Of a stretch of 63,747 nucleotides of DNA, positions 7,842 through 18,751 are shown piece after piece. The translations under genes were made by a program, and so were the position numbers. Under the pieces are notes generated by a model. The model did not search any database, was not told the DNA's origin, and worked only from the letters and a program-made list of their open reading frames with translations. Source of the stretch: an uncultured Oscillospiraceae bacterium (GTDB lineage: Bacteria > Bacillota > Clostridia > Oscillospirales > Oscillospiraceae); the NCBI GenBank assembly GCA_934655875.1, contig CAKUHB010000012.1:1-63747 (forward strand). The letters are read 5' to 3'. Within the stretch, counting starts at the first letter, position 1. Every line of letters starts with the position of its first letter.

Positions 7842-7949
7842 TGTAGGGGGCGATGCCCACATCGCCCCGGCAGGATATGCCGATTTTACGAAGGTTTACG
7901 GCAAATTCGTAACCTTTCCGGCGGGCCGATGTGGGCATCGGCCCCTACA
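7842..7949. repeat. 108-bp palindrome-ended intergenic repeat, copy 1
   Basis: Begins TGTAGGGG and ends CCCCTACA. Each end forms its own hairpin around CGATGCCCACATCG and CGATGTGGGCATCG. A second copy of identical length, differing at scattered sites, lies at 20392-20499. It contains no credible gene and resembles the non-autonomous repeats common in gut Clostridia. Confidence 0.8.
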
Positions 7950-7983
7950 CGGACGGTTCGGTTTTTGTATTGCCTCGTGAAAA

Positions 7984-8011
7984 TTGGACTTCTGGATATA
8001 AACATTATATT
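7984..8011 (+). promoter_or_regulatory. Candidate glgB promoter
   Basis: TTGGAC (7984-7989), a 16-base spacer and TATATT (8006-8011), ending 53 bases before the glgB start and downstream of the 108-bp repeat. Confidence 0.45.
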
Positions 8012-8064
8012 AAGCAGGCTCTTTGCCGGTTTATCGGCGCGCGGCCTGAAGGAGAGGATCGCCT

Positions 8065-9954
<1,890 letters not shown>

Positions 9955-9991
9955 AAGCGAACACGGAAGAAAAACAGGAGGAGATTCAGGT

Positions 9992-11176
9992 ATGCAATTC
10001 CAGAAAAAACGCTGCGTCGCCATGCTTCTGGCAGGCGGTCAGGGCAGCCGGCTGATGGTCCTGACGGAAAACACCGCCAAGCCCGCCGTACCGTTCGGCG
10101 GAAAATACCGCATCATCGATTTCCCGCTTTCCAACTGCGTAAACTCCAAGATCGACACCGTGGGCATTCTGACCCAGTACCAGCCGCTCGAACTCAATGA
10201 GTACATCGGCAACGGCCAGCCGTGGGGACTGAACTCCTCGCACGGCGGCGTGCAGGTGCTGCCGCCCTACGCAAAGAGCAAGAACTCCGAGTGGTACAAG
10301 GGCACGGCCAATGCCATCTATCAGAACATCCCGTTTATCGAGCGCTATAACCCCGATAACGTGCTCATCCTCTCCGGCGACCATATCTACAAAATGGACT
10401 ACGCCGCCATGCTCCGCTTCCACGAGCAGCGCGACTCCGACTGCACCATCGCCGTGCGCGAGGTACCGCTCAAGGAAGCCAGCCGCTTCGGCATCATGAA
10501 CACCCGCGAGGACGGCTCGATCTACGAATTTGAGGAGAAGCCGAAAAAGCCCAAGAGCACCAACGCGTCCATGGGCATCTACGTGTTCAAGTGGAGCGTC
10601 CTCAAGGCTTTCCTCGAAGCGGACGAAGCCGACCATACCAGCGAAAACGACTTCGGCAAGAACATCATCCCCGCCATCCTGAATGCCGGTCACCGGCTCT
10701 TTGCCTACCGGTTCGAGGGCTACTGGAAGGACGTCGGCACCATTTCGAGCCTGTGGGAAGCCAATATGGATCTGCTCGGCAAGCATCCGGCCTTCGACAT
10801 CTACGGCACGGCCGGTCATAAGATCTACGCCAGAAACCAGGCCATGCCGTCGAGCTACATCGCCAAATCCGCCGAGATCCGCGAGAGCTTCGTCGCTGAG
10901 GGCTGCAATATCGAGGGCTCCATCAGCCACTCCATCATCTCCACCGGCTGCTCGGTCGGCAAGGGCGCGGAGGTCACGGACAGCGTCATCATGCCGGATG
11001 TCGTGATCGAAAACGGCGCTGTGATCCGCAGCGCGATCATCGCCGAGGGCTGCCACATCAAGGCAGGCGCACGCATCGGCGGCTATACCGAGGGCGAAGA
11101 GCGCAGGATCAGCGTCATCGGCAAGGACAAGACCATCGCAGAGGGCACCGTGATCGATGCCGGCGCGATCGTATAA
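9992..11176 (+). CDS. glgC: Glucose-1-phosphate adenylyltransferase, catalytic subunit
   Basis: Makes ADP-glucose from glucose-1-phosphate and ATP, the committed step of glycogen synthesis. The 394 residues start with the nucleotidyltransferase loop LLAGGQGSRL (about 11-20), followed by KPAVPFGGKYRIIDFPLSN, SGDHIYKMD and the sugar-phosphate-binding FEEKPKKPKS. A left-handed beta-helix covers the last third. AGGAGGAG precedes the ATG. It is paired with glgD, the usual Firmicutes arrangement. Confidence 0.97.
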   Translation: MQFQKKRCVAMLLAGGQGSRLMVLTENTAKPAVPFGGKYRIIDFPLSNCVNSKIDTVGILTQYQPLELNEYIGNGQPWGLNSSHGGVQVLPPYAKSKNSEWYKGTANAIYQNIPFIERYNPDNVLILSGDHIYKMDYAAMLRFHEQRDSDCTIAVREVPLKEASRFGIMNTREDGSIYEFEEKPKKPKSTNASMGIYVFKWSVLKAFLEADEADHTSENDFGKNIIPAILNAGHRLFAYRFEGYWKDVGTISSLWEANMDLLGKHPAFDIYGTAGHKIYARNQAMPSSYIAKSAEIRESFVAEGCNIEGSISHSIISTGCSVGKGAEVTDSVIMPDVVIENGAVIRSAIIAEGCHIKAGARIGGYTEGEERRISVIGKDKTIAEGTVIDAGAIV

Positions 11177-11194
11177 GAGAGGGGGACATGCAGC

Positions 11195-12307
11195 ATGGAA
11201 GCAATGGGCATTATTTTCTCCAATATCTATGACAACAACATGGGCGAGCTGACGCGCGAGCGAACCTCGGCGTCCATCCCGTTCGGCAGCCGCTACCGCC
11301 AGATCGACTTTGCCCTGTCCAACATGGCAAACTCCAAGATCAGCAACATCGGCATCGTCACCAAGTATAATTATCAGTCCCTGATGGATCACCTCGGCAC
11401 CTGCGAGGAATGGGACCTGAAGCTCGGCGAGGGTGTGCGCTTCCTGCCGCCCTACGCGACCGGCCACACGGGCGCATACCGCGGCAAGCTCGAAGCCATG
11501 CAGACCGCCATGCCGGTGCTGAGCCGCTCGGACGCGGAGTATGTCGTTTTGTCGGATACGACCGTCCTGTGCGCGATCAACTTTGCAGCTGTTCTGGAAG
11601 AGCATGTCGCGTCCGGCTGTGACATCACCGTCATCGCCAAGGCCGGCTACGCCGACGGCAAGCGCCGCCAGCCGCTGGCCGTCAAGCTCGGCGACGACGG
11701 CAGGATCGTCGATCTGGCTGTCGACTACTGCGCGCCGGAGGATTATCTCGTCGGTATGAGCATGTTCATCATGCGCCGCGACAAGCTCGTGCAGGTCATC
11801 CGCGAGATGGTTCCGCACGGCAAATATCACTTCGAGCGCGACTTCATCCTCCCGGAGTATAACGCCGGCAACCTGAAGGTCAACGTTTACCCGTTCCACA
11901 ATGTCGCCCTGTTCAACCAGAGCGTGGACGAGTATTACGCCAACAACATGAAGCTCCTCGACGCCGACGTGCGCAGGAGCCTGTTCCGCAGCGAGATCCC
12001 CATTTACACCAAGGTTCGCGACGCAGTGCCGACGCTCTTCGGCTACCATGGACAGGCGGCCAACTGCCTGATCGCCGACGGCTGCCACCTGTTCGGCAAG
12101 GCGGAGAACTCCGTCATCTTCCGTGAGGTCGATATTGACGACGGCGCAGAGGTGCGCGACTCCATCATCATGCAGGGCAGCAAGATCGGCGCGGGCGCGT
12201 CCGTCCGGTACTGCATCCTCGATAAAAATGTGACCATCCGCCCGGGCACGCAGCTGCTCGGCTCAAAGGACCACCCGCTTGTGGTCGACAAAGGAGATAC
12301 CGTATGA
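11195..12307 (+). CDS. glgD: GlgD, regulatory partner of ADP-glucose pyrophosphorylase
   Basis: A paralogue of GlgC (370 residues) that keeps the overall fold, PFGSRYRQIDFALSN and the C-terminal beta-helix but lacks the GGxGxRL catalytic loop; its N-terminus reads MGIIFSNIYDNNMGEL. This is the hallmark of the non-catalytic GlgD subunit that forms heterotetramers with GlgC in Firmicutes and alters its kinetics. It lies 18 bases after glgC and overlaps glgA by four bases. Confidence 0.95.
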   Translation: MEAMGIIFSNIYDNNMGELTRERTSASIPFGSRYRQIDFALSNMANSKISNIGIVTKYNYQSLMDHLGTCEEWDLKLGEGVRFLPPYATGHTGAYRGKLEAMQTAMPVLSRSDAEYVVLSDTTVLCAINFAAVLEEHVASGCDITVIAKAGYADGKRRQPLAVKLGDDGRIVDLAVDYCAPEDYLVGMSMFIMRRDKLVQVIREMVPHGKYHFERDFILPEYNAGNLKVNVYPFHNVALFNQSVDEYYANNMKLLDADVRRSLFRSEIPIYTKVRDAVPTLFGYHGQAANCLIADGCHLFGKAENSVIFREVDIDDGAEVRDSIIMQGSKIGAGASVRYCILDKNVTIRPGTQLLGSKDHPLVVDKGDTV

Positions 12308-13740
12308 AAATCGCAGTAGTTGCCTCCGAGGCCGCGCCGTTCGTCAAGACCGGCGGCCTTGGCGACGTGATGCAGGCGCTCCCGCTTGCGCTTTCCAATC
12401 AGAAAAATACATATGTCAGCCTGTTCGTGCCGTATTACAGCCAGATCAAGTATTCCGGCAAATGGCAGACAGAGTTTCTGGGCGCGTTTGACGTGCCGCT
12501 GGCGTGGCGGCGCGAATACGTCGGCATCTTCCGTCTGAAGACGCGGCGCAAGAAGCTGCAAATCTATTTCATCGACAATGAGCACTATTTTAACCGCGGC
12601 GGCGTCTACGGCTTCGCCGATGACGGCGAACGCTACGCCTACTATTCCAAGGCCGTGCTCGCGGCCATGAACTATCTCGAACTGCACCCCGACGTCGTCA
12701 GCTGCCATGACTGGCAGGCGGCGCTCGTCCCGCTGCTGCTGAAGACGGAATACCGCGGCTGCTTCCCGGATACGAAGAGCGTGTTTACCATCCACAATAT
12801 CGAGTATCAGGGCAAATGCAACCTGCAATTCAACTATGACGTGCTGGGTCTCGGCGCGGACTGCGATGAGATTTTGCGCTTTGACGACTGCACGAACTTC
12901 ATGAAGGCCGCCATCGTCACCGCCGACCGCGTCACGACCGTGTCGGAGACATACGCGCAGGAGCTGCGCTACCCATATTACTCCCACGGCCTTGACGGCG
13001 TGCTCCAGAGCCGCGGCAGCAGCTTCTCCGGCATTACCAACGGCATCGACATGCAGGTCTATGACCCGGCGAAGATGGACTCCATCGCCCAGAATTATAC
13101 GGCCAAAACGCTGCGCGAGGGCAAGATCGCCAACAAGCTTGACCTGCAAAAGCGTGTCGGCCTGCCCGAGGATCGCGACGTGGCCGTCCTCGCCATGGTC
13201 ACGCGCCTGGTCGGGCACAAGGGCATCGATCTTCTGTGCTACATCGCCGAGCGGCTTTTGCAGCGCCGGGTGCAGCTCGTCATTATCGGCACGGGTGAAG
13301 AAAAATACGAATGGTATCTCGGCACGCTCCGCGACCGCTTCGGTGACCGCGTCTCGGTCAACCTCCTCTTTGACGGCGGGCTTGCGAATCTGGTCTATGC
13401 GGCGTCGGATCTGTACCTGATGCCGTCGAAATCCGAGCCGTGCGGCCTGTCGCAGCTCATCGCCATGCGCATGGGCTCCGTCCCGGTCGTCAATGCGACG
13501 GGCGGACTCAAGGACACGGTCTGGCCGTATAATGAAGCGGACGAGACCGGCCGCGGCTTCACCTTCCAGAGCTACAACGCCGACGATTTCCTCGCCGCGA
13601 TCGACCGCGCGCTCGCGCTGTATTACAATGAGCCTGACAAGTGGCTGCGGCTGGCCGAAAACGACATGGCCGTGGATTCCAGCTGGGACGTCCCGGCGCA
13701 GAAATACATGGCGCTGTTCCAGAGTCTCATCGGCCAATAA
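12304..13740 (+). CDS. glgA: Glycogen synthase (ADP-glucose type)
   Basis: GT5 glycosyltransferase of 478 residues that adds glucose from ADP-glucose to the growing alpha-1,4 chain. The N-terminal KTGGLGDV (16-23) binds ADP-glucose. ITNGID and the donor-domain SKSEPCGLSQ followed by NATGGLKDTV are conserved. Its start overlaps the glgD stop (ATGA), implying translational coupling. Confidence 0.97.
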   Translation: MKIAVVASEAAPFVKTGGLGDVMQALPLALSNQKNTYVSLFVPYYSQIKYSGKWQTEFLGAFDVPLAWRREYVGIFRLKTRRKKLQIYFIDNEHYFNRGGVYGFADDGERYAYYSKAVLAAMNYLELHPDVVSCHDWQAALVPLLLKTEYRGCFPDTKSVFTIHNIEYQGKCNLQFNYDVLGLGADCDEILRFDDCTNFMKAAIVTADRVTTVSETYAQELRYPYYSHGLDGVLQSRGSSFSGITNGIDMQVYDPAKMDSIAQNYTAKTLREGKIANKLDLQKRVGLPEDRDVAVLAMVTRLVGHKGIDLLCYIAERLLQRRVQLVIIGTGEEKYEWYLGTLRDRFGDRVSVNLLFDGGLANLVYAASDLYLMPSKSEPCGLSQLIAMRMGSVPVVNATGGLKDTVWPYNEADETGRGFTFQSYNADDFLAAIDRALALYYNEPDKWLRLAENDMAVDSSWDVPAQKYMALFQSLIGQ

Positions 13741-13778
13741 ATCCAGAAAATAGACAGAAAAAAGGATAACAACGATCA

Positions 13779-16175
13779 ATGACAAAAGAGAAACTTTTGC
13801 AGCACCTTCAGGACTGCTGTGACCGCATGTTTGGGTGCTCCCTGGAAATGGCCACGGAAAAGCAGGCCTACCGCGCCGTGTGCGTGACCATCCGCGAGCT
13901 TCTGGAGGACGACCGGCGCGCGTTTGCCGAGCAGACCCGCGCCAAAGAGCGCAAGCAGGTCTATTATATGTCGATGGAATTTCTGGTCGGCACCAGCCTG
14001 CGCAACAACCTCTATAATATGGGCCTGCTGGAGCCCGTGGACGAGATCCTGCACGAGCTTGGCTTCAGTCTGGAGCACCTGTGCGCGCTGGAGCCGGATG
14101 CGGGTCTCGGCAACGGCGGTCTCGGCCGTCTGGCGTCCTGCTATATGGACGCGGCGACCGGCCTGTCCTATCCCGTGACCGGCTTCTCCATCCGCTATGA
14201 GTTCGGCATCTTCCGCCAGAAGATCGTCGACGGCTGGCAGATGGAGTTCCCGGACAACTGGCTGGAGATGGGCGACGTGTGGCTCCATCCGCGCAAGGAC
14301 GACGCCGTCGAGGTCCGCTTCGGCGGGCAGGTTCACGAGTGGATGGACGGCGATAAGTTCAAAACGGCCCAGACCGGCTATCAGTCCGTCATCGCCGTGC
14401 CGCATGACCTCTATATCTCCGGCTACGGCTCCAAGGCCGTCAATAAGCTGACGCTCTGGAGCGCCAGCATGCCGCAGAGCTTTGACATGAACGCTTTCTC
14501 CCGCGGCGATTATGTCCGCGCGCTCGAGCAGAACACCATGGCGGAGGCCATCTCCAAGGTGCTCTATCCGGCGGACGACCATCTCAACGGCAAGCGCCTG
14601 CGCCTGCGCCAGCAGTACCTGCTGGTATCGAGCTCCCTTCAGTCGATCCTGAACGAGCATCTGAAGAATTATCATACGCTTGAAAATCTGGCGGACAAGG
14701 TCGCCGTGCATATCAACGATACGCACCCGGCGCTCTGCGTGCCGGAGCTCATGCGCCTGCTCATCGACGAGTACGATTTCGGCTGGGATCGCGCGTGGGA
14801 GATCACCTGCGCCACGCTGTCCTATACCAACCACACCGTCATGGCCGAAGCGCTTGAGCGCTGGCCGGTCAGCCTGTTCCAGGAGCAGCTGCCGCGGATC
14901 TATTCGATCTGTCTGGAAATTAACCGCCGTCTCATGGAAAAGCTGCGGTATGTCTACCCCAACGACCCCGGCAAGTGGGCGTATATGGCCGTCGTGGAAA
15001 ACGGCGAGGTGCGCATGGCGAACCTCTGCCTGACCTGCTGCCACAAGATCAACGGCGTATCCCAGCTGCACACGGATATTCTGGAAAAGACCATCTTCCG
15101 TGACTATTATAATCTGGATCACAGCCGCTTCCTCAACATCACCAACGGCATCGCCTACCGCCGCTGGCTGTGCCAGTCCAATCCGGCGCTGACCGGCTAT
15201 CTGCAAACGCTCATCGGCGACGGCTTCCTCCAGGATGCCAACGCCCTCGAAGCACTGCTCAAATACCGCGGCGATCTGGACGTTCTGGAAAATCTGCAAG
15301 CCATCAAGCGCAAGAATAAAGTCCGTCTCGCGGCCTACATCGCCGAGCACAACGGCGTCAACGTCGACCCCGACTCGATCTTTGACGTGCAGGTCAAGCG
15401 CCTGCATGAGTATAAGCGCCAGCTTCTCAATATCCTCTATATCCTGACGCTCTACAATGAGATCAAGGATCATCCCGAGCGGGAGGTCTATCCGCAGACC
15501 TTCATCTTTGCGGCCAAGGCGTCCGCCGGCTATTATCTGGCCAAGCAGATCATTTCCCTGATCGTTGCCGTGTCGAACCTTGTGAACTCCGACCCGAAGG
15601 TGCAGAACAAGCTCAAGGTCGTCTTCATCGAGGATTATAAGGTCTCGCTTGCCGAGATCATCATTCCGGCGGCCGACCTGTCCGAGCAGATCTCCGTCGC
15701 GGGCAAGGAAGCGTCCGGCACCAGCAACATGAAGCTCATGATCAACGGTGCGGTCACGCTCGGTACGCTCGACGGCGCCAACGTGGAGATCCGCGACCGC
15801 GTCGGCGAGGAGAACATGTTCCTCTTCGGCATGACCGCTGACGAGGTGCAGGCGCTGTGGCAGAAGGGCTACGACCCGCGCCAGTTCATGACGCCGGAGC
15901 TCGACCGCGTGCTCCAGATGCTGACCTCCGGCGCGCTCGGCCAGCGGTTCGACGACGTCGCGGCTTCGCTGACCACGACCCGCTTCGGCGCAGCCGACAG
16001 CTACATGACCGTGGCCGACTTCGAAAGCTACCGCGCCGCCAAGCGCCGCGCCGCCCAGACCTATCAGGATCGCACGCGCTTCACGCAGATGTCCCTGACC
16101 AATATCGCAAAGGCCGGCATCTTCTCCTCCGACCGCTCCGTCGAGCAGTACGCAAAAGAAATCTGGAACCTGTAA
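13779..16175 (+). CDS. glgP: Glycogen/alpha-glucan phosphorylase
   Basis: GT35 phosphorylase of 798 residues that releases glucose-1-phosphate from glycogen. The N-terminal LGNGGLGRLASCYMDAAT and the PLP site EASGTSNMKLMING (Schiff-base lysine K652) are intact, as is TLDGANVEI after it. AAAAGGATAAC precedes the ATG. Placing it directly after the synthetic genes puts breakdown and synthesis in one transcript, ending at the terminator at 16191. Confidence 0.97.
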   Translation: MTKEKLLQHLQDCCDRMFGCSLEMATEKQAYRAVCVTIRELLEDDRRAFAEQTRAKERKQVYYMSMEFLVGTSLRNNLYNMGLLEPVDEILHELGFSLEHLCALEPDAGLGNGGLGRLASCYMDAATGLSYPVTGFSIRYEFGIFRQKIVDGWQMEFPDNWLEMGDVWLHPRKDDAVEVRFGGQVHEWMDGDKFKTAQTGYQSVIAVPHDLYISGYGSKAVNKLTLWSASMPQSFDMNAFSRGDYVRALEQNTMAEAISKVLYPADDHLNGKRLRLRQQYLLVSSSLQSILNEHLKNYHTLENLADKVAVHINDTHPALCVPELMRLLIDEYDFGWDRAWEITCATLSYTNHTVMAEALERWPVSLFQEQLPRIYSICLEINRRLMEKLRYVYPNDPGKWAYMAVVENGEVRMANLCLTCCHKINGVSQLHTDILEKTIFRDYYNLDHSRFLNITNGIAYRRWLCQSNPALTGYLQTLIGDGFLQDANALEALLKYRGDLDVLENLQAIKRKNKVRLAAYIAEHNGVNVDPDSIFDVQVKRLHEYKRQLLNILYILTLYNEIKDHPEREVYPQTFIFAAKASAGYYLAKQIISLIVAVSNLVNSDPKVQNKLKVVFIEDYKVSLAEIIIPAADLSEQISVAGKEASGTSNMKLMINGAVTLGTLDGANVEIRDRVGEENMFLFGMTADEVQALWQKGYDPRQFMTPELDRVLQMLTSGALGQRFDDVAASLTTTRFGAADSYMTVADFESYRAAKRRAAQTYQDRTRFTQMSLTNIAKAGIFSSDRSVEQYAKEIWNL

Positions 16176-16190
16176 GCAGGATCAAAACCA

Positions 16191-16220
16191 AAGGGGCGGA
16201 CGACTCTGTCCGCCCCTTTT
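16191..16220 (+). terminator. Terminator after glgP
   Basis: An 11-bp stem (16191-16201 with 16208-16218, loop of six) ending in TTTT. It lies 28 bases before the next start, so the GH13 gene probably depends on read-through or a weak local promoter. Confidence 0.75.
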
Positions 16221-16247
16221 ACCTTGAATGTATGGATGGTAACCCGT

Positions 16248-18095
16248 ATGAGAATTTTGTATGACAGCAAGCTTTCCCAGTTCAAAACGCCGTTTGGCAC
16301 CCTGACGCCCGGACAGGGCTGCACGGTCCATATCCATATCCCGTGCGCCTGCCGGACAACGGCAGTCGCGCTCGTTTTGCAGGCGGAGAACGGCACGGAG
16401 CTGCGCCGGTTTCCGCTTTTGAAGCAGTCGGATGATACGCTCTACGATATCTGGGGCGGCGAGCTTGCAATCGCGGAAGCGGGACTGTATTTTTACTACT
16501 TCCACATCACCACGCAGGACGGCGCATTCCGCCTGTTCAAGCAGGGCGCGTCCGATACCAACATGGAGGACGGCGGCCTGTGGCAGCTGAGCGTGCTGGA
16601 GGAGAAATACCCCGTTCCGGATGCATACGCGGGCGCTGTCATGTATCAGATCTTCCCGGATCGCTTCGCAAAGTCCGGCGTCTGCGACCTGACGGACAAG
16701 ATCCAGCCCTACTGGATCCATGAGAACACCGACGATATGCCCGTCTACCTGCCGGACGCGAACGGCGAGGTGCTCAATAACGACTTTTACGGCGGCAACC
16801 TGAACGGCATCCGCGAAAAGCTGCCGTATTTGCAGTCGCTCGGTGTGGAGATCCTGTATCTGAACCCGATCTTCTACGCCTGGTCGACCCATCGGTACGA
16901 CACCTGCGATTATAAGCGCATCGATCCGATGCTCGGCACGGAGGATGATTTCCGCGCGCTCTGTGAAGACGCGCACGCGCGCGGCATGAAGGTGATCCTC
17001 GACGGCGTGTTCAGCCATGTCGGCAGCCGCAGCGGGTATTTCCAATCGGCCATCCACGACCCGAACTCGCCGTACCGCGGCTGGTTCAAATTCAAGCACT
17101 ATCCGGACGTCTATGAGAGCTGGTGGGGCATCACCACGCTGCCCTGCATCGAGAAGCTGAACCCGGACTATCTGCGCTATCTGATCGACGAGGACGACAG
17201 CGTTGCGGTGCACTGGCTGAAGCTGGGCGCGGACGGCTGGCGGCTGGACGTGGTCGACGAGCTGCCGGACGCATTTCTCGCGCGCCTGCGCGCGCGCATC
17301 CGTGCTGTCAAGCCGGACGCCATGCTCATCGGCGAGGTGTGGGAGGACGCATCCAATAAGATCGCCTACGACCAGCGGCGGCGGTATTTTACCGACCGGC
17401 AGCTCGACTCCGTCATGAACTACCCGTGGCAGAAGGCCATTTTGCGCTATGTCCGCGGCGAGGATGACGGCGCGGGCCTTGGCGAAGCAATCCGCACGCT
17501 TGCGGAGAACTATCCGCCTGACGTGTTGCAGGCTGTCATGAACATCCTCTCCACCCACGATACCCCGCGCGCCATCAACGCGCTTCTTGACCCGCGCGAC
17601 GGCGACCGCGCGGAGCTGGCCCGGCGGCACTTCACGCCGGAGCAGCTGCAAGAGGGGCATAGGCGGCTCAAAATGGCGGCCTTTTTGCAGTTCATGCTGC
17701 CCGGCATGCCGTGCATCTACTACGGCGACGAAGCCGGCATGACCGGCTACCGCGACCCCTTCAACCGCTGCTTCTATCCGTGGGGCAGGGAGGATGAACG
17801 TCTCATTTCGTTCTACTGCTCGCTCGCACGCGTCAAAAAGTCGTCCCCGGCTCTGCGCCGCGGCACCGTGCTGGTTCTGGAAGCCGGCGGCGGCCGCCTG
17901 ATGCTGCTGCGCCAGCACGAGGGAAAAAGCGTTGCGGTCTGCTGCAACCGCTCCGAGACCCCATGGACGCTGCCGCACAGCGGTAAGATCCTCCTCGGCG
18001 GCCAGATCGCCGAATACACCGGCGACACCCTGACCCTCGCCCCCGGCGGCTTCTGCGCCATGGAGCGCGAAGGGGAGAGCACCCCGCAGGCGTGA
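16248..18095 (+). CDS. GH13 alpha-glycosidase (neopullulanase/amylase type)
   Basis: No signal peptide, so a cytosolic enzyme of 615 residues from the ATG at 16248; GGATGG lies eight bases upstream, whereas the in-frame ATG at 16224 follows directly on the terminator. An N-terminal beta-sandwich (about 1-115, CBM34-like) precedes the barrel. GGNLNGIREKLPYL, DGVFSHVG, GWRLDVVDE (nucleophile near D334), IGEVWED (acid/base) and STHDT are the GH13 motifs. The GH13_20 group hydrolyses cyclodextrins, pullulan and maltodextrins. Here it probably trims glycogen limit dextrins or imported maltodextrins alongside GlgP. Confidence 0.88.
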   Translation: MRILYDSKLSQFKTPFGTLTPGQGCTVHIHIPCACRTTAVALVLQAENGTELRRFPLLKQSDDTLYDIWGGELAIAEAGLYFYYFHITTQDGAFRLFKQGASDTNMEDGGLWQLSVLEEKYPVPDAYAGAVMYQIFPDRFAKSGVCDLTDKIQPYWIHENTDDMPVYLPDANGEVLNNDFYGGNLNGIREKLPYLQSLGVEILYLNPIFYAWSTHRYDTCDYKRIDPMLGTEDDFRALCEDAHARGMKVILDGVFSHVGSRSGYFQSAIHDPNSPYRGWFKFKHYPDVYESWWGITTLPCIEKLNPDYLRYLIDEDDSVAVHWLKLGADGWRLDVVDELPDAFLARLRARIRAVKPDAMLIGEVWEDASNKIAYDQRRRYFTDRQLDSVMNYPWQKAILRYVRGEDDGAGLGEAIRTLAENYPPDVLQAVMNILSTHDTPRAINALLDPRDGDRAELARRHFTPEQLQEGHRRLKMAAFLQFMLPGMPCIYYGDEAGMTGYRDPFNRCFYPWGREDERLISFYCSLARVKKSSPALRRGTVLVLEAGGGRLMLLRQHEGKSVAVCCNRSETPWTLPHSGKILLGGQIAEYTGDTLTLAPGGFCAMEREGESTPQA

Positions 18096-18116
18096 AGCCT
18101 GTTATGCCTTCGGCGA

Positions 18117-18150
18117 CCCTATCTTTTCTCTCGCAAGAGAAAAGATAGGG
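18117..18150. repeat. 15-bp perfect inverted repeat after the GH13 gene
   Basis: CCCTATCTTTTCTCT and its exact complement flank four bases. It lies 22 bases after the GH13 stop but has no U-tract on either strand. It is probably a transcript-end stabiliser or a dispersed palindrome rather than a classical terminator. Confidence 0.6.
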
Positions 18151-18370
18151 GAGAAAAGAGTGCTGGAGAGTACGGGATGCGTCCTGTGGTGCAGTTTAGG
18201 TAAAGACCAACTTGAAAGTATGTTCAATCGCACTAAGCCACCTTACGAGCACTTTGGTACGCGCCGCCCGTTGGAGTAGGCATCAAACTTGCTCGCCGTT
18301 GCCTTTGAATAGGTGCAGTCAATAGAAACTGCTCTCAAAATTTGCGAGTTTGTACGTATTCGCACCGCCC
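18151..18370. other. Intergenic DNA without a recognised gene
   Basis: Both strands were read. A minus-strand reading frame running 18243-18773 crosses three different repeats and has no supporting start, so it is not accepted as a gene. The segment near 18240-18340 gives a protein-like minus-strand stretch ending RRVPKCS, which may be a decayed gene end, but nothing identifiable. Confidence 0.4.
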
Positions 18371-18487
18371 CTTGGCTCTCCCTCTGGGAGAGCTGTCGCC
18401 GCAGGCGACTGAGAGGGTCTTGGCAGTCATGATTTACCCTCTCCGTCTTCGCTGCGCTCAGCCACCTCTCCCAAAGGGAGAGGCAAG
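18371..18487. repeat. 117-bp intergenic repeat with terminal inverted repeats
   Basis: The left end CTTGGCTCTCCCTCTGGGAG and right end CTCCCAAAGGGAGAGGCAAG are mostly complementary and each is itself a hairpin. I recognise this as a dispersed repeat found between genes in many gut Clostridia. A 5'-end remnant (TTGGCTCTCCCTCCGGGAGA) recurs near 23664-23683 after the GNAT gene. Confidence 0.65.
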
Positions 18488-18545
18488 GGGGGATGCAGAG
18501 AAAGGCAATTTCTGACGTATATCTATCAAATTTCGCGGGAAAGAT

Positions 18546-18572
18546 CCAAGAAAACCGAAGCGGTTTTCTTGG
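18546..18572. repeat. 12-bp perfect hairpin upstream of the SLH gene
   Basis: CCAAGAAAACCG and its complement flank AAG. It lies 65 bases upstream of the SLH promoter. It is too far from any stop to be assigned as a terminator. Confidence 0.45.
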
Positions 18573-18636
18573 GCGCTTCAAGGGAGTCTGAGGGAAAATC
18601 GAGATCCCCGTATGCTCGTTTTCCTCCTTCAACCCC

Positions 18637-18665
18637 TTGCTATTTCCCCGCCCATCTGCTAAAAT
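18637..18665 (+). promoter_or_regulatory. Promoter of the SLH surface-protein gene
   Basis: TTGCTA (18637-18642), a 17-base spacer and TAAAAT (18660-18665), about 85 bases before the start codon. A palindrome (CGGGAGCTCCCG) lies in the leader. Confidence 0.5.
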
Positions 18666-18751
18666 GGCATATAAGCCATCAAACCAAACCAGACGGGAGC
18701 TCCCGCCGCTCTGTCTTCCGACAGAGCATAGCCATTGGAAAGGGAAATACG

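Noticed and set aside
7519..7938. A minus-strand hypothetical protein across the first 108-bp repeat
   Set aside because: Its body is the translated repeat; the same protein-like text arises from the second copy at 20258-20488. This is an artefact of the repeat.
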